This document shows positions 36,088-44,214 of a stretch of 64,000 nt of DNA, piece after piece. Below the pieces are notes generated by a model. That model was given only the letters and a program-made list of their open reading frames with translations. It was not told the DNA's origin and made no database searches. This DNA comes from Ferrimonas lipolytica. GTDB lineage: Bacteria; Pseudomonadota; Gammaproteobacteria; Enterobacterales; Shewanellaceae. Each line of letters opens with the position of its first letter. Position 1 is the first letter of the stretch. Position numbers and translations under genes: made by a program. The stretch lies in NCBI RefSeq assembly GCF_012295575.1, contig NZ_CP051180.1, positions 1,984,001 to 2,048,000 on the forward strand, given 5' to 3'.

Positions 36088-36909
36088 ATGACTACTAAAA
36101 TGACCAAAATCAAAGGATTGGCGCTGGCTGTTGGCCTAGGTTTTAGCGCCTTAGCAACCGCCCACCCAACCTGGTTGCTACCATCGCATTTCAGCGTATC
36201 TAAAGCAGAAGGCAGTTGGATCACCTTTGATTACACCGCCTCGCACACCGTTTTCTCGGTCGATAAGCCTGCCAGTGCCCACGATGCCAAAATCATCATG
36301 CCAAGCGGCGCGACTGAGCGCCCAGATTTCGTATTGAAGGGCCAACGTCGTAGCGTGTTTGATTTCTTCTTTATCGAAGAAGGCACTCACAAGGTTGTGG
36401 TAGCTAACCAAGATCCACTGTATCTAACCTTCTACACCGACCGTCGTGGTGACAAAGGTAAGATCCAAGCCAATAAGATCACCCGTGAAGATAAGCTTCC
36501 ACGTGGCGCTACAGACGCTAAGACCATGGCGATCATCAAACACACCGAAAGCTACGTTACCGTAATGGCGCCAACCGAAATCAAAGCGACCAACAAAGGC
36601 TTTGAAATGGTTCCGGTAACCCACCCAGCTGATTTGATTGAAAACGAAGCCTTCACCTTTAGCTACCTTGTCAACGGTAAGCCGGTGGAAGGAGTGGAAG
36701 TAACTCTGACTCAAGAAGGCGCCCAATACCGCGACGCCCAAGATGCCCTGATCGCTAAAACCGATACCAACGGTGAAGTTGAGTTTACGGTTGCTTCTGC
36801 CGGCCGTTACTTGCTAGCAGCAAACCAACGCTACAAGCTGAAAGGCGACAGCATGGCTGATATGGCAACTACCATGTTGCACACCACTATTGAGGTTCAG
36901 CTAGATTGA
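36088..36909 (+). CDS. DUF4198 periplasmic metal-handling protein
   Basis: This 273-residue exported protein matches DUF4198, a family found beside nickel, cobalt and other metal importers. Signal cleavage near ATA would leave HPTWLLP at the mature N-terminus, as is usual in the family (AHxFWL-type starts), so the free N-terminal amine and His side chain could bind a metal. The C-terminal part is a beta-sandwich (FTFSYLVNGKPVEGVEVTL). It starts with no gap after DUF2271 and overlaps the next gene by 4 bp. Confidence 0.85.
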   Translation: MTTKMTKIKGLALAVGLGFSALATAHPTWLLPSHFSVSKAEGSWITFDYTASHTVFSVDKPASAHDAKIIMPSGATERPDFVLKGQRRSVFDFFFIEEGTHKVVVANQDPLYLTFYTDRRGDKGKIQANKITREDKLPRGATDAKTMAIIKHTESYVTVMAPTEIKATNKGFEMVPVTHPADLIENEAFTFSYLVNGKPVEGVEVTLTQEGAQYRDAQDALIAKTDTNGEVEFTVASAGRYLLAANQRYKLKGDSMADMATTMLHTTIEVQLD

Positions 36910-37223
36910 TCACGTTAAAACGTTTCACAGTGCTAGCGTCGCTAGCACTGTTTTCCGCTTCCGCCTTGGCCCACTTTCCAATCATGGAGTGTTGGCAAAG
37001 CAATGACAAGGTCCAATGCCAAGCAGGTTGGACGGATGGCGGCCCTGCGCAAAACTACCCAGTAACACTGTACGACTACGATGACAATCAGTTGGCCGAA
37101 CAAATGACCGATGCCAAATCGATGGTGCAATTTGATAAGCCAGACAGTGATTACTACCTGCTATACGACCCAAGCCATGAAACCACCATTGAGGTGGATG
37201 GCGCTGACGTGATGTTGCGCTAA
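36906..37223 (+). CDS. Small periplasmic protein with predicted N-terminal His
   Basis: This 105-residue protein starts at TTG overlapping the DUF4198 stop (TTGA); GAGG lies about 10 bp upstream. A signal peptide (cleavage near ALA) would leave HFPIMECWQ, so His, Met and Cys cluster at the mature N-terminus. A second Cys follows (KVQCQAGW), probably pairing with the first. The rest is acidic and beta-rich (LYDYDDNQ, YYLLYDPSHE). No named family was recognised. Its place between DUF4198 and the ABC genes points to metal binding or delivery. Confidence 0.72.
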   Translation: MITLKRFTVLASLALFSASALAHFPIMECWQSNDKVQCQAGWTDGGPAQNYPVTLYDYDDNQLAEQMTDAKSMVQFDKPDSDYYLLYDPSHETTIEVDGADVMLR

Positions 37224-37723
37224 TGATTACCAAAGTAAAACCTGACAATGGCGCCCGCGAAGGGCGCTATCTTGCTTTAGCGATTGCCATTATTTTGGCG
37301 ATTGGTGCACTTGCCCTGCCCCATCACCAAAGTGGCAGTAACCTAAGCAAGCTAAGTAGCAATCAAATTGCGGTTGAACAGCTGCCAAAGACCCAACTTC
37401 CACCGTTGCGCGAGCTTAATATCGCAAACGAAGAACTGCAATTTTATCAGCAAGATGAACAGCGCTGGCCAACAGTAGCTGAATTAACCGATGAGTTCAT
37501 TGCGCCGTTTAGCGACCAGCAATGGCAGTGGCAACAGCCACAACATGGTATCTATCTCGGCCACAACGGCCAATGGTCACTGCTGCTCGATGCCGTTCAG
37601 CAACAGATCTGGCTCCGACCAAGTGTCCACGCCCCCTTTGTGGCACCGTTAGACCACTATCTTGAAGGTCAGTGGCAACATGTACTGTTTAATCTTGGCA
37701 ATGATCTCGGAGACACCCATTGA
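37223..37723 (+). CDS. Membrane-anchored protein (possibly DUF6162)
   Basis: This 166-residue protein has one N-terminal transmembrane helix (about residues 15-33, YLALAIAIILAIGALALP) and a periplasmic domain rich in Gln, Trp and Leu (QWQWQQPQHGIYLGHNGQWSLLLDA). It resembles a small family (DUF6162) seen with metal ABC transporters in marine gammaproteobacteria; this recall is from memory and unverified. The start overlaps the previous stop (TAATG), and the end overlaps the binding-protein start. Confidence 0.68.
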   Translation: MITKVKPDNGAREGRYLALAIAIILAIGALALPHHQSGSNLSKLSSNQIAVEQLPKTQLPPLRELNIANEELQFYQQDEQRWPTVAELTDEFIAPFSDQQWQWQQPQHGIYLGHNGQWSLLLDAVQQQIWLRPSVHAPFVAPLDHYLEGQWQHVLFNLGNDLGDTH

Positions 37724-38625
37724 TCACTCGCACTCTTTTATTAGCGCTGCTTACTTTAAGCAGCGCTTTCGCACATTCAACCGATAACGAAAAACTCGTT
37801 GTTGGTGTCGCACTGCACCCTTACTACTCCTACGTGAGCAAAGTCGTTGGCGATAAAGCCGAAGTATTGCCGCTGCTGGATGCCGGGTTTAACCCGCACA
37901 GTTACCAGGCCCAGGTTCAAGATCTACAACGTTTAAAGCGAATGGATGTAATTGTTATCAATGGTATTGGTCACGACCACTTTGCTGAGCAAATTATTGC
38001 ATCAGCGGCAGATCCAGATCTGAAAGTCATCTACGCCAATAAAGATGTTGCTCTACTTCCTGCGGTTGGCAGTTCCGTTGGTGATGGCGCAGTGAACCCA
38101 CATACCTTTGTTGGTCTAAGCACCACCATTCAAAAGGTATACACCATCGCTAATGAGTTGGGGCAAATCGACCCTGCCAACGCCAAGGTGTATCGCAACA
38201 ACGCCCGCGATTTTGCACGAACACTGCGCAAGCTCAAGCGCAATGCCAGCGATGCCTTAACCGATATCGATACCAGCACCATTAAGGTAGCAACCACTCA
38301 CAACGCCTATGGGTACCTGTTGCAGGAGTTTGGGGTTGAGGTTGAAGCGGTAATTGAACCAGCCCACGGGGTTGAGCCGTCCGCCAGCCAGCTGCAAGGT
38401 ACCATCGATAAGATCAACGCCGCTGGGATTAACGTGCTGTTTTACGAATTGAATATGCCAAACCGCTTTGTGGACACCATTGAGCAATCAACCGGCGTTA
38501 AGTTGTATCAGTTCTCGCACCTTACCCACGGTGCTTACCAAACCGATAAAGTTGAGAAAGAGATGGCCAGCAACCTCAATACGTTGGTTGAAGCATTCCA
38601 GTTCGCGGCGGAGAATAAAGGCTAA
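37720..38625 (+). CDS. Metal ABC transporter substrate-binding protein (cluster A-I)
   Basis: This 301-residue ZnuA/TroA-type protein binds a divalent metal in the periplasm. The three expected His ligands are His60 (FNPHSY), His128 (VNPHTF) and His194 (ATTHNAYGY). The usual fourth acidic position near the C-terminus is replaced by a QFSHLTHGAY stretch with His267 and His270. There is no His-rich loop of the ZnuA kind. The mature N-terminus is predicted to be HSTDNE. The start is TTG, overlapping the previous stop as TTGA, with GGAG 8 bp upstream. The metal could be zinc, manganese or another; the altered fourth ligand leaves this open. Confidence 0.88.
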   Translation: MITRTLLLALLTLSSAFAHSTDNEKLVVGVALHPYYSYVSKVVGDKAEVLPLLDAGFNPHSYQAQVQDLQRLKRMDVIVINGIGHDHFAEQIIASAADPDLKVIYANKDVALLPAVGSSVGDGAVNPHTFVGLSTTIQKVYTIANELGQIDPANAKVYRNNARDFARTLRKLKRNASDALTDIDTSTIKVATTHNAYGYLLQEFGVEVEAVIEPAHGVEPSASQLQGTIDKINAAGINVLFYELNMPNRFVDTIEQSTGVKLYQFSHLTHGAYQTDKVEKEMASNLNTLVEAFQFAAENKG

Positions 38626-39311
38626 TGGCACCATCTCTTACTCTTAACGAACTGTCGTTGCAATACGGCGCCGATAAGGTGTTGGATAACATCAACCTCG
38701 AACTGGGCAGTGGTCAGATCCACCTTTTTGTCGGCCCGAATGGCGGCGGTAAAACCTCATTGCTAAAAAGCGTCTTAGGGTTAACGCCGTTTCGGGGCGA
38801 CATTGAAATCCATGGCGAATACCGCATCGGTTACGTTCCGCAAAAAGCTCAGTTCGAAGCCAGCCTACCATTAAGCGTGATGGACTTTATGTTACTTAGC
38901 CAAAGTCGTCGGCCACTGTTTTGGTTTCAACACAGCAAACACAAAGCCAAAGCGATGGAACAGCTGGAAACCCTAGGCATGGCTGAACGCGCTCAGCGCC
39001 GCATGGGCCAGCTTTCGGGTGGCGAGCAGCAGCGAGTACTGTTTGCCCAAGCGTTATTGGATAATCCCAATCTGATGATCCTCGACGAGCCAACCACAGG
39101 CATGGATCAACAAGGCATTAAGGTGATCGATGAGTTGATCACCGCTCAGCTTAACAAAGGCATCACCATGTTGGCCGTACACCATGATTTAGGCGCTATT
39201 GCCAAACTGCCGGATCCTAAGATCCACCTGATCAACCGCCGTTATCAGGGCAGCCTCTCCCCCGAACAGCTCAGCCAGATGCAGTTTGTGCATCACAGTC
39301 AGGAGGCTTAA
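38625..39311 (+). CDS. Metal ABC transporter ATP-binding protein
   Basis: This is a 228-residue ABC ATPase. Walker A is VGPNGGGKTSLL, the signature is LSGGEQQRVLFAQALL, Walker B is LMILDEPTTG, and the switch His is in LAVHHD. It resembles ZnuC/MntB-type ATPases of manganese/zinc importers. The start overlaps the binding-protein stop (TAATG), and the permease follows 5 bp after its stop. Confidence 0.93.
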   Translation: MAPSLTLNELSLQYGADKVLDNINLELGSGQIHLFVGPNGGGKTSLLKSVLGLTPFRGDIEIHGEYRIGYVPQKAQFEASLPLSVMDFMLLSQSRRPLFWFQHSKHKAKAMEQLETLGMAERAQRRMGQLSGGEQQRVLFAQALLDNPNLMILDEPTTGMDQQGIKVIDELITAQLNKGITMLAVHHDLGAIAKLPDPKIHLINRRYQGSLSPEQLSQMQFVHHSQEA

Positions 39312-39316
39312 CCCTA

Positions 39317-40192
39317 ATGGAAGCCCTGCGTCAATTTGCTAGTGAGCTGGCTGCCCAAGGTCTGCTCAGCGACAGCTTCAACTACAGTTTTTTAGTTAAC
39401 GCCCTGATCTGTGCGTTTTTGATTGGTCCGTTGCTGGGCGCCTTAGGTACTTTGGTGATAGCCAAGCGTCTTGCCTTCTTCTCAGAAGCAGTAGGCCACG
39501 GCGCCCTAACGGGTATTGCCATTGGTATTCTGCTCGGTGAACCACCAACTAACCCGCTTATCGGTTTGTTCTGCTTCTGTATGATCTTCGCCTTGTTATT
39601 GCATTACGTCCGTAACCGTACCCAGGTGCCATATGACACCTTGGTCGGTGTGTTCTTAGCAGTCGCTTTGGCATTGGGGGCGGCACTGCTGATGTACGTT
39701 GCCCGCAAGATCAACATTCACCTGTTAGAAAACGTACTATTTGGTTCGATTCTAACGGTCAACGACCAAGACATATTCCGCTTAGGAGTTATCACCATCG
39801 CCATTATGGTGTTGATGCTTCCAACCTTTAACCGCATGCTGCTAACCTGCTTAAGCCCAGAACTGGCCAAGGTACGTGGCATTCGTACCACCGGTTATGA
39901 TTACCTGTTCGTGGTAATGATCACCTTGATCACCATCGCCTCGGTCAAGATCATCGGTGCAGTATTGGTTGGCGCGTTGTTACTTATCCCAGCAGCAACT
40001 GCTCGCCTTATCAGTAACAACATCGGCCAATTTGTCCGCCGCAGCGCCTTGATCTCCACCATCGCTTGTGTGTTCGGCACTTTGCTGCCAATGGAGCTTG
40101 ATCTACCAATCCCATCCGGTGCGGCCATCATCTTACTCGCTGCCACCATGTTCCTTGGTGCCACCGGTTACCGTATTGTCAAAACGGGTTAA
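39317..40192 (+). CDS. Metal ABC transporter permease (ABC-3 family)
   Basis: This 291-residue inner-membrane permease has about eight helices. EAVGHGALTGIAIGILLGEPP in the second third and SVKIIGAVLVGALLLIPAATARL near the C-terminus are the typical ABC-3 (ZnuB/MntC) segments, including the GAxLLxxPA coupling region. GAGG lies before the ATG. It works with the ATPase and the binding protein just upstream. Confidence 0.93.
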   Translation: MEALRQFASELAAQGLLSDSFNYSFLVNALICAFLIGPLLGALGTLVIAKRLAFFSEAVGHGALTGIAIGILLGEPPTNPLIGLFCFCMIFALLLHYVRNRTQVPYDTLVGVFLAVALALGAALLMYVARKINIHLLENVLFGSILTVNDQDIFRLGVITIAIMVLMLPTFNRMLLTCLSPELAKVRGIRTTGYDYLFVVMITLITIASVKIIGAVLVGALLLIPAATARLISNNIGQFVRRSALISTIACVFGTLLPMELDLPIPSGAAIILLAATMFLGATGYRIVKTG

Positions 40193-40198
40193 TTGATT

Positions 40199-41038
40199 AT
40201 GAAAAGACTACTAAGTTTGGCACTGCTATTACCCTGTTTAGCTTGGGCAGAAACCGTCGTTACTCACCTGCCGGTTAACCAATACCTGACAGAACAGTTA
40301 CTGCAAGAGACCGAACATAACGTCGAGTATCTGCCACCAAAACGCTATAACCTATCTCGGTTAGAGAATTGGTTTGCAAGCAAAGCTAAGCCAGAGCAGA
40401 TTGAACAATGGGCCAAAGCTGATGCATTAGTGCACCTCAACAGCCTTTGGCCGAAGGATCCGCTCTATCCTTTATTGCGCCAGTATAACGTTCGCATTAT
40501 TGCCATCGACAGTGCCGATCCACAGCATCCAAAAGCAACCAAAGTAGCTGTGCGCAGTAATAAAAATGGCAGCATCAGTCCGTTTGTATGGTTGAACCCA
40601 AACAACCTTAAGACCATGAGCACCATCATTAGTCGTGACTTGAGCGCGCTCTACCCTGCCCATGCCGTAACCATCAGCCGTAATCAACAGGCACTGTTAA
40701 AAGCCATCGCTAAGATGGAACAGCGCAACCAAGATTGGCTGTTTGATAATGAGGTAGAAGAGGTGATTGTGGTTGGCGACAAACTGGCTGATTTCGTCTA
40801 CGGCTATAACCTATTCGCCGTTGGTCACTTCAGCGCCAGTATCGATCAGTGGCAAGCGCAGCAGTGGCAGCAGTTAGCTCAATTGCACGATGAAGGGGTT
40901 ACCCTGCTCGTAGCGAAGCAGCCGACCAAAGATGCTGCCGCCAAACTAGAACAGATGGGCATTAAGCTGTTGCTGATCGACACGGTCGAGAAGATGGGCA
41001 AAGGCACTGATTTGCTGCGCTGGCAGTTAAAAAGTTGA
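40199..41038 (+). CDS. Degenerate metal-binding-protein homologue lacking metal ligands
   Basis: This exported 279-residue protein has the overall plan of a cluster A-I metal-binding protein but has lost its metal site. The first-ligand segment that should read D-P-H reads LPPKRYN (residues 45-51). The second, normally HxWLDP, reads FVWLNPNN (129-136). The third, normally HxAFxYF, reads GDKLADFVYGYNL (193-205). The signal peptide ends near AWAE. ATG 40199 is chosen over an in-frame TTG at 40193. It is the last gene of the operon, followed by a strong terminator. It may bind a ligand other than a bare metal, or help the first binding protein. Confidence 0.8.
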   Translation: MKRLLSLALLLPCLAWAETVVTHLPVNQYLTEQLLQETEHNVEYLPPKRYNLSRLENWFASKAKPEQIEQWAKADALVHLNSLWPKDPLYPLLRQYNVRIIAIDSADPQHPKATKVAVRSNKNGSISPFVWLNPNNLKTMSTIISRDLSALYPAHAVTISRNQQALLKAIAKMEQRNQDWLFDNEVEEVIVVGDKLADFVYGYNLFAVGHFSASIDQWQAQQWQQLAQLHDEGVTLLVAKQPTKDAAAKLEQMGIKLLLIDTVEKMGKGTDLLRWQLKS

Positions 41039-41067
41039 ACCTACAGCATCAGTTCTAATTAAACATA

Positions 41068-41091
41068 AAACCCAAGGTGCGCCTTGGGTTT
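41068..41091 (+). terminator. Terminator of the metal-uptake operon
   Basis: A perfect 10-bp stem AAACCCAAGG/CCTTGGGTTT with a TGCG loop is followed by TGTTTTATTT. Confidence 0.9.
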
Positions 41092-41340
41092 TGTTTTATT
41101 TAATGGCAGAACAGTGCCGAAAATGACTATCTAATAACCTAATTTCAGATAATTCACAAAGTCATTTTCTTCAAGTAATGATATTCTTTGGTTTCATTGG
41201 TTAACCAATCATTGATTAAAAACTGTATCGAACCATCAACCGAGGAGATAAATGCCGAGAAACTTGATTCATATCAATCAACAAAGTTTAAACGCTGACT
41301 AAGGTTTACTATGTAACCAAAGGAATTCGAGTATTTCATC
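41092..41340. other. AT-rich intergenic region
   Basis: No gene is seen. Base composition becomes clearly richer in A and T from here through about 42.75 kb, in contrast to the flanking operons. Confidence 0.4.
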
Positions 41341-42447
41341 ATGCAAGAAAGTCTATTGACTATCGTAAGCGCTAAACTTTCCGCTCCAGAGATATTTAGC
41401 CAAGCTTACAAAGAAATGAAACATAATCATCCAGAGTTAACTAGGATGAATATAGTAGTTTGCGTTGATGAGCTACTTGTTAGTTACTTTTTAACTGATG
41501 AATTAAAAGAAACGAATATTGATGACAACTCAACAATTGTTCCTATCAATAGAAATAATTCAAGGCTTGTACCTCGAATTATCGCGTCAGAAATAAACAA
41601 TGAGCATACTGGAGAGTTGAGTATGACGCTTTATGAAAGGGGGCATCGAGGTAGATTTATATATCCTGTCGTAATTGCAGGCGAAATCAAAGGTTATATT
41701 TTCATTAATTCTTCAGAACCACAATATTTCAGTGGGGTTAACCACGATAATTTCGAGGTTTACTGTGACCAATTATCTCGTGTTATATTAAATACCTGCT
41801 ACCAAAGAGCACAGATTACGACTGCATTAAATATAATGCTATCGATGGGAAGAGAGCGAGATCCTGAAACTAATGAACATCTGCTGAGGATGGCTCAGTA
41901 TACTAATGTCATAGCCAGAAAACTCGCTAAGAAAAATAATATCTCTGACGATTTCATCTATCAAATGACAGCATATGCCCCTATGCATGACATCGGTAAG
42001 TTCAAAGTTGAAGATAATATCCTATTTTCAACTAAGTCTTTTACTGATGAAGAAAGAAAGTTAATGAACCACCATGTTAATTATGGCCTAGATATCGTGA
42101 ATAAAATAAGGTTCTTATTTTGTAACGAAATGAAGTCAGAATATTGCGTTTTAAGTAATATTATTTGCAGCCATCATGAACGTTTTGACGGCAAGGGCTA
42201 TCCCAACAAGCTAAAAGGAAAAAACATTCCTCTCGAATCAAGGATTGTTGCCATTGCTGATGTTTTTGACGCATTGTTATCCAAAAGAAAATACAAATCT
42301 GCATGGTCATTATCTGAAGTTAAAAAATACATGATTGATAATAGTGGATTAATGTTCGATCCTGACTGCGTTAGTGCACTTATTGAGTGTATTGATGAAC
42401 TCAGCCAAATTCACACCAATTTAATTGATCCCGTAGATGTATGTTAG
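41341..42447 (+). CDS. HD-GYP cyclic di-GMP phosphodiesterase
   Basis: This 368-residue protein probably degrades cyclic di-GMP. The first 160 residues form a GAF-like sensor region without recognised ligand motifs. The HD-GYP domain has His216-Asp217 (MHDIGKF), the HHE motif at 278-280 and the GYP motif at 286-288 (RFDGKGYP), followed by DVFDALLSKRKYK, so the catalytic set looks complete. Codon use is markedly AT-rich compared with the neighbours, which suggests acquisition. A possible ribosome site (AAGGAAT) is unusually far (about 18 bp) from the ATG, so the start is uncertain. Confidence 0.88.
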   Translation: MQESLLTIVSAKLSAPEIFSQAYKEMKHNHPELTRMNIVVCVDELLVSYFLTDELKETNIDDNSTIVPINRNNSRLVPRIIASEINNEHTGELSMTLYERGHRGRFIYPVVIAGEIKGYIFINSSEPQYFSGVNHDNFEVYCDQLSRVILNTCYQRAQITTALNIMLSMGRERDPETNEHLLRMAQYTNVIARKLAKKNNISDDFIYQMTAYAPMHDIGKFKVEDNILFSTKSFTDEERKLMNHHVNYGLDIVNKIRFLFCNEMKSEYCVLSNIICSHHERFDGKGYPNKLKGKNIPLESRIVAIADVFDALLSKRKYKSAWSLSEVKKYMIDNSGLMFDPDCVSALIECIDELSQIHTNLIDPVDVC

Positions 42448-42920
42448 ATAATTAAAATGAATAATATGAGTATAATGGTTTAAGTTATTAATAAGACCAC
42501 ATATTAATTCGTACAGCCGATAATCCTATTCCATTGATTGTTTTTACCATAAAATAGCTAAACATAATTTTAATTTGTTATTTTTCAATGAGTTATTATT
42601 TAATATAGCATATAGTTACTATTATTTTTGTCACTTAATCAGTTAGCTATTTGATTGGAAAATTAGTCTCCGCCGAAGTCCCCGACAAAATCCAATTCTC
42701 GTAAGCTATTTTGTAAATTATTAGCGAGAAAAAATCACTTCATCCCTGTTATCATGTCTGACCTCATCGTCGATACCCTTAAAACAGTCGATACCTGCAA
42801 CGTTAAGCACTTTGGTTCTCAGGTGGCTAGCGGTCGAACATGCGACTTAGAATCCTTAGTAACTCATGAATACCCCTATGTTATAGAGTTTAGTTGCCAA
42901 AATTACGTGCACAAAATTCA
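42448..42920. other. AT-rich gene-poor stretch, possible gene remnant
   Basis: The first 300 bp are AT-rich with no frame. From 42754 an ATG frame of about 56 codons (MSDLIVDTLKTVDTC...) runs into MITE copy 6. It has no ribosome site and no recognised family, so it is at best a gene fragment cut by the MITE. Confidence 0.35.
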
Positions 42921-43058
42921 GGCTGCGTACCAATTAAGTGTTGCTCTTTCTAATACAGTACAAGCAGCGGCTAGGCGAGCGCCGATACAAGGGATTAAGC
43001 ACTACCACCGTTGACCTTCTGCCGCATTGGAGCAGTCCAGCGAAGCGCTTTGGACTGC
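42921..43058 (+). mobile_element. MITE copy 6 (3'-truncated)
   Basis: The left half of the element starts at GGCTGCGTACCAATTAAG and ends directly after the central hairpin arm TTTGGACTGC, where the other copies continue GACCTAAGG. No right end or target duplication is found. Confidence 0.85.
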
Positions 43059-43152
43059 AGCAACAACTAGCTGGGCTAACGAAAACTTGCGAAAAAGGCA
43101 CCTATTAGTAACTGCATAAACGCCGTTTTCGTTGCTGTCGTCCAATACCGTT
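43059..43152. other. Short spacer with long-range dyad
   Basis: AACGAAAAC and GTTTTCGTT are about 30 bp apart downstream of the dehydrogenase stop. They may form a weak termination hairpin. Confidence 0.3.
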
Positions 43153-44214
43153 TTAGTCGATGGTAAGCACTATTTTGCCAATGTATTGCTTCTGCAAGAA
43201 CAGCTCTTGCGCTTGAGTTACTCGCTCTAGCGGGAATGTAGCCGCAACCAGTGGACTTATATTGCCTTGCTCGATGTGGTTAACCAGATTTCCAAATACT
43301 TGCGGTTCGAGCACGGTACAACCAAAGAAACTCAAATCCTTCAAATAGAGGGTGCGCACATCTAACTCAACCAGCGGTCCCGCAATAGCACCTGCTACCG
43401 CATAACGACCACTGGGCTTCAATACCTTCAAAAACTCTGGCCACACTGCGCCAGCCACTAAGTCGATCACAACGTCAATGCTGTTGTTGCCCAAGGCAGT
43501 AACCAGATCTTCATCCCGAGTAATCACTTCATCAGCACCGATCTGCAGTAGCTCTTGGGTTTTACTGGCACTGGTAATCGCAACCACTTTGGCACCACGA
43601 GCCTTAGCCAGTTGCACCGCAGCAGAGCCAACCCCACCAGAGGCGCCAGAAACCAACACCGTATCGGCGGCTGCAACACGGGCGCGAGTTAGCATGTTCT
43701 CGGCGGTTGAATAGGAACACGGAAATGACGCCAGCTCAGCATCGCTAAAATCGCTATCGATTTTATAAGCGTGCTTCGATGCCACTGAGGTGTATTCAGC
43801 AAAGCCACCATCGCACTCCGAGCCAAAGTACCAGGGCATCGCTAATGGTTGACTATTTGCCTCACGGAGACAGGGCTCAATTAACACACGCTCCCCCAAA
43901 CGCTTATGGCTAACGTTGCTACCAACAGCAACAATTTCACCGCAAACATCTGCTCCTTGGATCCGCGGAAAGACCAATGCACTGCCAGACCAGCTTGCAT
44001 CAACGTCATCGCCCTCACCCTTGGAGTACCACGCGATACGGGTATTAATGTCGGTGTTGTTTACCCCAGCAGCACCAACTCGTATCAGCACATCGTTTGC
44101 TGTTAACGATGGAACCGCGATGTCGGTGCGGTACTGCAACATCTCTGGGCCACCGTGCCCAATTAACTCAACACCTTTCATCGTAGTGTTCTTAACGTTG
44201 CTGACTTCAGACAT
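43153..44214 (-). CDS. Zinc-type alcohol dehydrogenase/quinone oxidoreductase family
   Basis: This is a 353-residue medium-chain dehydrogenase/reductase. The N-terminal GroES-like domain contains GAAGVNNTDINTR and ADVCGEIVAVG; the Rossmann domain has VSGASGGVGSAAVQLAKARGA (GxGxxG type) near residues 190-210. The structural zinc cysteines of true alcohol dehydrogenases are not apparent, so a zinc-free quinone-oxidoreductase-like enzyme is more likely. It starts within the stop of the TetR gene (TAATG) and is therefore controlled by the same twin operator. The substrate may be an electrophile such as a quinone or enal. Confidence 0.88.
   Translation of the reverse strand: MSEVSNVKNTTMKGVELIGHGGPEMLQYRTDIAVPSLTANDVLIRVGAAGVNNTDINTRIAWYSKGEGDDVDASWSGSALVFPRIQGADVCGEIVAVGSNVSHKRLGERVLIEPCLREANSQPLAMPWYFGSECDGGFAEYTSVASKHAYKIDSDFSDAELASFPCSYSTAENMLTRARVAAADTVLVSGASGGVGSAAVQLAKARGAKVVAITSASKTQELLQIGADEVITRDEDLVTALGNNSIDVVIDLVAGAVWPEFLKVLKPSGRYAVAGAIAGPLVELDVRTLYLKDLSFFGCTVLEPQVFGNLVNHIEQGNISPLVAATFPLERVTQAQELFLQKQYIGKIVLTID

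Noticed and set aside
42754-43014. Plus-strand frame of 86 codons running into MITE copy 6
   Set aside because: The second half is MITE sequence, there is no ribosome site, and the first 56 codons match no family I know. It is kept only as a possible remnant in the intergenic note.
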